Source: an uncultured Erythrobacter sp. | GTDB taxonomy: Bacteria; Pseudomonadota; Alphaproteobacteria; Sphingomonadales; Sphingomonadaceae | Direction: 5' to 3' | Assembly: GCA_913061345.1 (NCBI GenBank) | Contig: CAJXTZ010000037.1 | Location: 1 to 23,641, forward strand | DNA length: 23,641 nucleotides | Shown: piece after piece, positions 17,850-23,641 of the stretch | How the letters are laid out: the number at the start of each line of letters is the position of its first letter | Position numbering within the stretch: position 1 is the first letter of the stretch | The notes under the pieces: generated by a model | Told to the model about the DNA's origin: nothing | Databases searched by the model: none | Seen by the model: the letters and a program-made list of their open reading frames with translations, nothing else | Position numbers and translations under genes: made by a program

Positions 17850-19073
17850 ATGTCCAAATCAGTCCGTGCCGCAATCCTTCTAGCCGGGGCCAGTGCCCTG
17901 CTGACATCGCCAGCCACCGCGCAGGTTCGCGATCTGGGCGCGGCACAAGGCGATGTGCGCGTCTTCCAGGGCGAAGTGGACGGGGAGGCGGCTGTCTTCG
18001 TGCTGACCGTGCCCGCCGATACGGCCATGCAGGTGGACGTGATTTCGCGCGATGGCTTCGATCCCGTCCTGCGCGTGCTGGATGCAGCCGGCGAACTGAT
18101 CGTGGAAGATGACGACGGCGGCGACGATCTCAATCCGCGCGCCCGCATTGCGGCAGAGGATCGCAGCCGCCGTATCATGCTGGAGGTGGACAGCTTCGAC
18201 GCCGGGTGGGACGAGGCCGAGGAAAGTTATGGCGGCAGTTTCGACCTGCGCCTTTCGCCAAGCGATTATGTCGCGGTCGGCACCCGCGCGGTCAGCTATG
18301 GCGCGCGCGAGACGGGCATTTTGGTGGGGGAAGAGCATCTCTTCACGATGCAGGGCAATGCCGGGGACGCGGTGGAGATCGCGCTGGTGGCCACCGATGA
18401 CAATCTCGATCCTTACCTGGAACTGCGCGATCCTCGCGGCGAAACGATCGCCTTCGACGATGATGGCGGCGAGGGTCTGAACTCCGTCTTGCGACACACC
18501 TTTACCGATGCGGGCACCTACACCATCGCCGCCAGCGGGCTGGGCGAAAGTGAAGGCGGTTACCGCTTCCGCGTGCGCGAGCAGCAGGAGGCGATGGCGC
18601 AACTGCCCCTGCAGGTGATCGGCTTCGATGACGAGGCGAGCGGCACACTCGCCTCCGGTTATGGCGAAGCCGCTGCCGACGCCTCTTTGATACCAAGCCA
18701 CATCGATTATCAGCTGAGCGAGGCGGCAAAGGCCGCGATCCGCGCCGACAATGGCGAGGTAACCATCCGCATGAGCGCCAGCGGCGCAGGCGATCCCGAC
18801 TTCGGCGGCGAAATCGATTCCTACCTCGAACTCGGCTTCGACACCCCCCTGGGTTTCGCCGTGGCGGTTAGCGACGATGACGGGGGCGGAGATCTGGACG
18901 CCCTGTTGCCGGTGGATCTGGGTCTCATCGCCGACCAGCCCGGCCTGCTGGACATGCTGCGCGTCCGGGTGCAAGGCTACGGCGGAACGTCCGGTTCCTA
19001 TACCCTGGTGATCAGCGAGGGGATGGAGCCGCGACAGGAGACGGATTGGGAAGTCGGCACTGAGATCCAATAG
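17850..19073 (+). CDS. Secreted protein with three PPC-like (pre-peptidase C-terminal) repeats
   Basis: The 407-residue precursor has a Sec signal peptide with probable cleavage after ATA (residue 24). The mature part contains three related beta domains, each with an acidic Asp-Gly turn: EDDDGGDDLNPRARI, FDDDGGEGLNSVL and SDDDGGGDLDALL (around bases 18106, 18455 and 18870). Flanking strands such as FDPVLRVLDAAGELI and LDPYLELRDPRGETI, and TYTIAASG, fit the PPC family usually found at the end of secreted peptidases. Here no peptidase domain is present. AGGGGAA lies upstream of ATG 17850. The acidic turns may bind calcium, by analogy. It is probably periplasmic or extracellular; its role is unknown. 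Confidence 0.85.
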   Translation: MSKSVRAAILLAGASALLTSPATAQVRDLGAAQGDVRVFQGEVDGEAAVFVLTVPADTAMQVDVISRDGFDPVLRVLDAAGELIVEDDDGGDDLNPRARIAAEDRSRRIMLEVDSFDAGWDEAEESYGGSFDLRLSPSDYVAVGTRAVSYGARETGILVGEEHLFTMQGNAGDAVEIALVATDDNLDPYLELRDPRGETIAFDDDGGEGLNSVLRHTFTDAGTYTIAASGLGESEGGYRFRVREQQEAMAQLPLQVIGFDDEASGTLASGYGEAAADASLIPSHIDYQLSEAAKAAIRADNGEVTIRMSASGAGDPDFGGEIDSYLELGFDTPLGFAVAVSDDDGGGDLDALLPVDLGLIADQPGLLDMLRVRVQGYGGTSGSYTLVISEGMEPRQETDWEVGTEIQ

Positions 19074-19216
19074 GCGCTGCGCCTTCAAAACCTGGCCGAA
19101 CATACAGCAGGAGACGCCCAGACATCTCCCCCCGCTGGATGTTTCGGAATGTAATTCGCAATTAAATTTCTTTTTGTTAACCACTTTTGCTATTTGTCTT
19201 TTTGGCCCTTACGGAA

Positions 19217-19257
19217 GGACAAGACGTTGTGGGACGAGGTTCGCTAAAACCTTGTCC
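19217..19257 (+). promoter_or_regulatory. Inverted repeat in the leader of the PAS gene
   Basis: GGACAAG (19217-19223) pairs with CTTGTCC (19251-19257), and an inner AGGTT / AACCT pair can extend the fold. It lies 30 to 70 bases upstream of the PAS gene start. It may be an RNA hairpin or a binding site; nothing in the sequence decides between them. Confidence 0.3.
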
Positions 19258-19286
19258 GTCACATCGCGGTTCGCAATAAAGGGGCG

Positions 19287-20198
19287 GTGAGTTTGCTTGA
19301 ATTGAACAAGTTGCAAGACGAAACGGAAGTAGAGAGCGTCACGTCCGCCGAACTGGTACGATCTTTCGCCAAGTGGCGGGAAGCTGCTTTTTCCAAACCC
19401 GTCCCCATTACCACCCATGGCCGTGTTTCACATGTCCTGACCGGGGCCGAGCTCTTCGAACAGATGACGCGGTCCCGGCCCGCTGGGGGTAACGGAGTGA
19501 TGACGACCGACCCGCAGCTGATCTCGCTGTCGGAACGCCTGAAGGAAGGGCTTCTGCTATGCGATTCCGACGAGGTGATACTCTACGCCAACAGGCAGGC
19601 GAAGGAGTTCCTCGACCTCGAACCGTTCAGGCCCGGCACGCGTCTTGCGCAGTGCCTTCCGGAGCTGGAGGGCAGCGTGATGCAGGCACAGTATCGCCGG
19701 ACAATGGAAGCGAAGGAAGCCCTGTCGGCCGACGTGCCTTCCCTGCGTCGCAAGGGGCGGTGGGTGAACTTCCAGTCCATCCCCATGGGCGAGCAGTTCG
19801 TGTTGCTGGTGCGCGATATAACGGAAGAGGTCGAACGATACAGGATGGCCGATGCAAAGGAAGCCATGCTGGAGGCGATCAGTCGCAATCCCGATGTAAG
19901 CTACGTCCGGCTATCGCCGCGCGGCCTTATCGCGATGGCCGACAGCACGCTGGAAGACTGGCTTGGCATCGCGAACGAAAAGCTGATGGGCATTCGCCTG
20001 GACGATCTCATCGTTCGCGAACACCAGCACGCTTTCCGCAAGATCCTCGACAAGGTTCTGGAACGTGACTGCGCATCCAATTGCGATCTGGACCTGCTGG
20101 CGAACAGGGATGAACCGCTTAGCGCGCACTGTGCCATCGTTCCCTTGCGCGGTGCCTACGGGATCGAGGGTGCCTCGATCATCATGACGCGGCGCTGA
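19287..20198 (+). CDS. Two-PAS sensor protein with a Phd/YefM-antitoxin-like N-terminal domain
   Basis: The 303-residue cytosolic protein has three parts. Residues about 17-61 resemble Phd/YefM antitoxins: SAELVRSFAKWREAAFSKPV then ITTHGRVSHVLTGAELFEQM, with the typical IT-HGR-xxVL pattern. Residues about 75-190 form a PAS domain (LLLCDSDEVILYANRQAKEF to VLLVRDITEEVERY). Residues about 195-300 form a second PAS-like domain (GLIAMADSTLEDWLGI). No kinase, cyclase or receiver domain follows. The start GTG 19287 has AGGGGC very close upstream; TTG 19293 is also possible. The architecture suggests a DNA-binding antitoxin-like head controlled by a ligand-sensing tail. No toxin gene is adjacent. Confidence 0.8.
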   Translation: MSLLELNKLQDETEVESVTSAELVRSFAKWREAAFSKPVPITTHGRVSHVLTGAELFEQMTRSRPAGGNGVMTTDPQLISLSERLKEGLLLCDSDEVILYANRQAKEFLDLEPFRPGTRLAQCLPELEGSVMQAQYRRTMEAKEALSADVPSLRRKGRWVNFQSIPMGEQFVLLVRDITEEVERYRMADAKEAMLEAISRNPDVSYVRLSPRGLIAMADSTLEDWLGIANEKLMGIRLDDLIVREHQHAFRKILDKVLERDCASNCDLDLLANRDEPLSAHCAIVPLRGAYGIEGASIIMTRR

Positions 20199-20608
20199 GG
20201 CCGAGGCCAGCCTCTCCCCCATGCGCGAATGGCGGGCGCGCGCTGCTCCTGTTCCCCGTCCCCCTCCAGCAGCCGATCCGCTGCCTTGCGCCGCTCGGCC
20301 ATCCGGTCGAGCTTGGCGTTGAGGCTGGCGAGCACTTCGGCCTTGCTGGGCCGACGGCTGCGCTCCTGCGCCAGCACCTCTTGCCGGATGCGCTCGTACA
20401 AGGGATGGCCGGGCGCGATGTCGGGGCCGTAGCGGTCGGCGCGGCGGTGGCGCAGGAAGAACATCACCAGCGCCTCGTTATGTCGCCGCTCGGTGCCGAC
20501 TACCTGCCCGGCAGAGACGACCATGCGCCCCTCCTCCTCTATCGCGCGGGCGAGGGCACAGTCCTCCAGGCGAGCTTGTGTGGCAACGAAGTCACGCGCA
20601 CACCTCAC
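20156..20608 (-). pseudogene. Truncated hypothetical protein, probably lacking an N-terminal HTH
   Basis: The frame encodes a plausible conserved core: ALARAIEEEGRMVVSAGQVV, NEALVMFFLRHRRADRYGPD and LNAKLDRMAERRKAADRLLE. From memory, this resembles the C-terminal half of sphingomonad proteins that begin with an HTH and continue with an LEDxAxxRA segment. Here the HTH is absent. The frame instead runs back into the repeat sequence beyond 20608, and the start is a poorly placed GTG. The last 43 bases overlap the end of the convergent PAS gene. I read it as a 5'-truncated remnant, but a short functional protein is possible. Confidence 0.5.
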
Positions 20609-20635
20609 CGGCTGGCGAAGGTTCGAGCCCGGAGG

Positions 20636-20858
20636 GCTCGCGAGCGCAAACGCGCGCCCGAGCCAATGCGAGGAAAGCCAAGGAGTGCGGACGCACTCCG
20701 CCCGGCGCTTGAGGGGCTAAACGAATAAGATGGGTGTCGGTCATGCGCCGGGGTGGAGCAGTTCACCCGCAGCGTAGGAAAGAGATTTCTGTCTGGCGAT
20801 ACTCGGCGCGCGTTAGCGCGCCGCAAGCGCGAACGCCGGCGCTTGAGACTAAACAAAT
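20636..20858. repeat. Two hairpin-plus-tail repeat units in the intergenic region
   Basis: Unit 1 has a 7-bp stem GGAGTGC/GCACTCC with loop GGAC (20682-20699). Unit 2 has an 8-bp stem CGGCGCGC/GCGCGCCG with loop GTTA (20804-20823). Each is followed by the same tail, CCGGCGCTTGAG (20702-20713; 20836-20847), then CTAAAC(G/A)AAT. A further palindrome GCTCGCGAGC is at 20636-20645. The shared plan suggests REP-like intergenic elements. Confidence 0.6.
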
Positions 20859-21043
20859 GAAAAGTTGCTTGGTCAAGCTGCCAGGGAAGCAGCAGCCTTC
20901 GGATTTCTGAATGGGCGAAGTTCGGAGATTACTTTTTGGGGAAAGATGCTCCATTATGGACATAAAGAGAACATTGAGCCTTCACATCAAGGAGAAGGCT
21001 TGTTATCCGTTCCCAATCCCTGAAGGCTGCATAAGATAAGAGT
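20859..21043 (+). promoter_or_regulatory. Upstream region of the restriction-modification pair
   Basis: No gene is supported here. The last bases before the methyltransferase ATG (21044) read ATAAGATAAGAGT. A TAAGAT (21032-21037) at -10 spacing from the ATG, with no Shine-Dalgarno at a usable distance, would fit a leaderless transcript. No convincing -35 element was seen. No control-protein gene or C-box pattern was recognised. Confidence 0.4.
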
Positions 21044-22141
21044 ATGTTAAAAAGTATCGAACTTTTTTCTGGTTGTGGCGGCCTTGCTTTAGGGCTTTCC
21101 CGTGCTGGCTTTCGCCATGAGTTGCTCGTTGAGTATAACGAATGCGCAGTCGAAACCGTTTTGCACAACAAGCGTCGTAATGTTGCGCATGTCATGCACT
21201 GGCCAATTTGCAAAGATGATGTGCGCGTTGTTGATCTCGACGATTTTGAGGGGATCGATTTGCTCGCAGGCGGGCCACCGTGCCAGCCGTTCAGCGTTGG
21301 GGGGAAGGCCGCTGGGCCAGATGATCGGCGGGATATGTGGCCAGCTGTAATACGGGCAGTAGCAACAACGAAACCCTCAGCTTTTCTATTCGAGAATGTA
21401 AGAGGTTTGGCTAGACCCAAGTTTCGCGAATACTTCGAAGAAATCCAGCTTAAGCTGGCAAAACCTGCTAAGAGACTTGGCTATGGACTTGCTGTGCAAG
21501 TGGTGAATGCCGCAGATTTCGGAGCAGCCCAAAAACGGCACCGCATTTTGATTTTAGGGCTTCGTGGGTCAAAAGCGATTTCAGTGCCATGGCTCGAACC
21601 TACCCATTCGCGCGAGCGCTTAGTTTGGGACCAGTGGGTCACCGGTGAATATTGGGATGAGCACAATATCGCGAGATCGCTTGATGAGTTTCCAAAAGCA
21701 GACGCTGCTATCGTTCGGCGTCTCCGCAAGAATATGGAAAAACCGTCTCTCAAGCGATGGGTAACTGTCCGGGACCGCTTGCGCGGCTTGGGAGAGCCGA
21801 ACGAAAGAATGAACCACTGCTTTCAAAGTGGTGCGAGGGTATATCCCGGCCATACCGGCAGTCCGCTCGACCAACCTGCAAAAGCACTAAAGGCGGGCGA
21901 TCATGGCGTTCCGGGCGGAGAAAACATGATGGTTAAGGATGACGGCACCGTGCGATATTTCACACTTCGAGAATCTGCGCGTCTTCAGGGCTTGCCAGAC
22001 GACTACACTTTTTCCCGCAGTTGGACCGAGTCTATGCGCCAATTAGGCAATGCTGTTCCCGTCGAACTTGCGACAGCCGCAGGAAAGCGAGTTGCGGAAT
22101 TGCTTTCGCAAGATGCCAAAGATTTTGCAATTGCCGCTTGA
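21044..22141 (+). CDS. Type II DNA (cytosine-5) methyltransferase
   Basis: The 365-residue enzyme methylates cytosine at C5 using S-adenosylmethionine. Conserved motifs are in normal order: I ELFSGCGGLALGL (residues about 6-18), IV GGPPCQPFS (76-84) with catalytic Cys80, VI ENVRG (117-121), VIII AQKRHRILILGL (162-173) and X QLGNAVP (333-339). The target-recognition region lies between VIII and X, and includes PGHTGSPLDQPAKALKAGDH. Base composition is lower in GC than the core genes, suggesting transfer. Its TGA overlaps the ATG of the nuclease gene by one base, so the two are translationally coupled. The target sequence cannot be read with certainty. Confidence 0.95.
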   Translation: MLKSIELFSGCGGLALGLSRAGFRHELLVEYNECAVETVLHNKRRNVAHVMHWPICKDDVRVVDLDDFEGIDLLAGGPPCQPFSVGGKAAGPDDRRDMWPAVIRAVATTKPSAFLFENVRGLARPKFREYFEEIQLKLAKPAKRLGYGLAVQVVNAADFGAAQKRHRILILGLRGSKAISVPWLEPTHSRERLVWDQWVTGEYWDEHNIARSLDEFPKADAAIVRRLRKNMEKPSLKRWVTVRDRLRGLGEPNERMNHCFQSGARVYPGHTGSPLDQPAKALKAGDHGVPGGENMMVKDDGTVRYFTLRESARLQGLPDDYTFSRSWTESMRQLGNAVPVELATAAGKRVAELLSQDAKDFAIAA

Positions 22142-22944
22142 TGGATATCTTCAAGGGCACAGAGATAGAGCAGACCGATTGCGCAGGATATGTCGAATTT
22201 GAATTCGACCTCCCTCATGCATTGTTGACGCGTCTGGTCGAGGTATTTGTCAACGTTGATAGTGCTGTACTGAGTGTTGCTCAGGCAAGTTCAATTCCCG
22301 ATGAGCAAGGTGTCTATCAACTTTTTCTAGATGAGACGCTCGTCTATGTCGGAAAAACCGATGGTGACGCAGGTCTGCGGTCTCGGCTTGCACGACATGC
22401 AACGAAAATCCGCAATCGCAACAATCTCGATCCACGGCGCGTGAGTTTTAGGGCGGTCAGGATTTTCGTCTTCACCGCGATGGACTTGGAAGGCGATCTA
22501 ATCCGGCATTACGGTGGGGTTTCCAGTTTGGCTTGGAATGGAAGTGGTTTTGGGTCAAACGATCCTGGCAAAGAGCGTGACACCACACGGGTAAAGTCAT
22601 CGAACTTTGATGCTCAATTTCCCATTGATCTGGATGCGCCGTCACAGGTCGAAGTTGAAGCAGGAGAAACGGCGGCTGATGTATTGACGAGATTGAAGCA
22701 AAACCTGACATATACGCTTCGTTATCAGAACAAGGGCGGGAATAGCCGTCTGCCGCACAATGATCTCAGTTCGACAAAACTCGGAGTGTTATCGCACGGC
22801 GCGTCTGTCAGAACGCTATTGTCGCACGTGGCCAGTTCTTTACCATCCGGCTGGCATGTTACCGCCCTACCGGGTTATATTATCATGTATAAAGATGATC
22901 ATCGCAAATTTCCAAGCGGGACGGTAATAGCTCGCTCCCCTTGA
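22141..22944 (+). CDS. GIY-YIG restriction endonuclease, Eco29kI-like
   Basis: The 267-residue protein is the likely nuclease partner of the methyltransferase. Its core has the GIY-YIG signature as GVY (57-59) and YVG (69-71), then Arg82 and His86 in LRSRLARHATKI, Glu117 in LEGDLIRHYG and Asn133 in WNGSGFGSNDPGKERD. The R-x3-H spacing and the GFGSNDPG segment resemble the Eco29kI family, which cuts CCGCGG. Residues about 175-267 form an extra C-terminal region (TAADVLTRLKQNLTYTLRY to PGYIIMYKDD) beyond the roughly 214-residue Eco29kI. ATG 22141 overlaps the methyltransferase stop (TGATG). Low GC content fits horizontal transfer. The family assignment is from motifs, and the specificity is inferred. 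Confidence 0.8.
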   Translation: MDIFKGTEIEQTDCAGYVEFEFDLPHALLTRLVEVFVNVDSAVLSVAQASSIPDEQGVYQLFLDETLVYVGKTDGDAGLRSRLARHATKIRNRNNLDPRRVSFRAVRIFVFTAMDLEGDLIRHYGGVSSLAWNGSGFGSNDPGKERDTTRVKSSNFDAQFPIDLDAPSQVEVEAGETAADVLTRLKQNLTYTLRYQNKGGNSRLPHNDLSSTKLGVLSHGASVRTLLSHVASSLPSGWHVTALPGYIIMYKDDHRKFPSGTVIARSP

Positions 22945-23324
22945 CCCCCCACCCAAATCCAACTAAGTGCGCCCTCAACCGAGGCCCGCTCGTGTAGCGA
23001 GTCCCTGGTCAGATAGAGCTGAACATTGCCGGTCGTGTCCCGGGGCTCCCAATGCGTGGAGCCTTTTTCTATTGCGGAGCAATCCGTGGGGCAGCCGTCA
23101 AAGTAACCCGGTGCCGGAAGGTTCGGGTGGAGTGTTTCAGGCTCGCGCGATGGATCGGCTTGGCTTTCTTCGGAAAGGCGTCCGGTCCGCTTCACGCGAT
23201 CCCGATATATTCCATCCGGTGCAACTGGCGCCACAATTTGGGTGAAGGGCCTGTCCCTCGTATCCGTCTGGCAAAGGCGGGCATGGTGGCGGGCTGCGAT
23301 CCCCTCGAACGGTGAAGAGAAACC
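22945..23324 (+). other. Non-coding leader between the restriction gene and rpsL
   Basis: No gene is supported in these 380 bases; the long minus-strand frame here is a shadow running into rpsL. A small hairpin CTCG-TGTAG-CGAG (22989-23001) and the terminator at 23044-23068 lie in the first part. The remaining 255 bases lead to rpsL and should carry the str operon promoter, but no confident -35/-10 pair was found. Confidence 0.7.
23044..23068 (+). terminator. Rho-independent terminator between the restriction system and rpsL
   Basis: GGCTCC (23044-23049) and GGAGCC (23058-23063) form a stem with an eight-base loop, followed directly by TTTTT (23064-23068). It lies about 100 bases after the nuclease stop, insulating the str operon, or it ends a small RNA encoded just upstream. 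Confidence 0.8.
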
Positions 23325-23641
23325 ATGCCGACAATTAACCAGCTGGTCCGCAAGGGCCGCAGTCCCATCGTCAAGAAAAGCAAGTCTGCGGCGATGATGA
23401 ACAACCCGCAGAAGCGCGGCGTTTGCACGCGCGTCTACACGACGACCCCGAAGAAGCCGAACTCGGCACTGCGCAAGGTGGCCAAGATCCGTCTTACCAA
23501 CCAGCGCGAGATCATCGCCTACATTCCGGGCGAGGGCCACAACCTCCAGGAACACTCTGTCGTGCTGATCCGCGGCGGCCGTGTGCGCGACCTTCCCGGC
23601 GTGCGCTACCACGTGCTGCGCGGCGTGCTCGACACGCAGGG
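23325..23641 (+). CDS. rpsL: 30S ribosomal protein S12 (partial, runs off the window)
   Basis: S12 shapes the decoding centre and is the first gene of the str operon. The visible 105 residues start [14 protein letters not shown] and continue through [16 protein letters not shown] and EGHNLQEHS without gaps relative to E. coli S12. GAAGAGA lies just upstream of ATG 23325. Lys43 (in TTPKKP) is the usual residue. Position 88, in GRVRDLPGV, is Arg instead of the common Lys. The coding frame is open to the window end, and the 3' part (about 20 residues) is outside. Confidence 0.98.
   Translation, partial: MPTINQLVRKGRSPIVKKSKSAAMMNNPQKRGVCTRVYTTTPKKPNSALRKVAKIRLTNQREIIAYIPGEGHNLQEHSVVLIRGGRVRDLPGVRYHVLRGVLDTQ

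Noticed and set aside
17880..19184. A 434-residue minus-strand frame
   Set aside because: It is antisense to the PPC-repeat protein, which has a signal peptide and a good ribosome site.
20615..20640. GGTTCGAGCCC resembling a tRNA T-loop
   Set aside because: The flanking bases do not form a T-stem, and no anticodon or acceptor stem can be drawn.
22899..23612. A 237-residue minus-strand frame
   Set aside because: It is antisense to rpsL and to its leader; S12 is certain here.

Overview
The window looks like the chromosome of an alphaproteobacterium, most likely a member of the Sphingomonadales (Erythrobacteraceae-like). This is inferred from the high GC and codon use of the core genes, the short type-2 ArgC, the glnB-glnA order, CcmA/CcmB next to a pterin dehydratase, and the S12 sequence. 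No rRNA, complete tRNA or CRISPR array was seen, and the exact genus cannot be read from the window.

Layout. Bases 1-900 hold a small XRE-type regulator translationally coupled to a six-helix membrane protein, closed by a bidirectional terminator. Bases 969-2783 (minus) hold glnB-glnA, with a possible sigma-54 promoter upstream. Bases 3019-5332 are a 2.3-kb IS1595-family insertion element with terminal inverted repeats and a 7-8 bp target duplication. Its transposase is frameshifted, and it carries extra genes, including a HEPN-like protein. It sits immediately 3' of argC. Bases 5349-8132 (minus) form a pepA - SH3 protein - argC cluster. Bases 8182-11621 (plus) hold a DUF3298-like lipoprotein, methionine aminopeptidase, a small cytochrome c lipoprotein and a CPA1 antiporter. 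Bases 11618-12870 (minus) encode the haem exporter CcmAB, facing away from phhB. Bases 13222-16077 (minus) carry an SDR and a cytosolic S9 peptidase.

From 16 kb onward the sequence is more accessory. There is a broken glutathione S-transferase, a GNAT acetyltransferase, a secreted protein with three PPC-like repeats, and a two-PAS protein with a Phd/YefM-antitoxin-like N-terminus. After these come a truncated minus-strand gene, hairpin-plus-tail repeats, and a lower-GC type II restriction-modification pair (a C5-cytosine methyltransferase and an Eco29kI-like GIY-YIG nuclease). The window ends in rpsL, the first gene of the str operon, preceded by a 380-bp non-coding leader containing a clear terminator.

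How the genes work together. GlnB and GlnA form the nitrogen-assimilation core: PII senses nitrogen, and glutamine synthetase carries the adenylylation tyrosine. CcmAB supports maturation of c-type cytochromes such as the small lipoprotein cytochrome at 9941. The most unusual parts are the insertion element with its HEPN-like cargo, the Phd-PAS fusion, and the GIY-YIG restriction system placed just upstream of the ribosomal protein operon.
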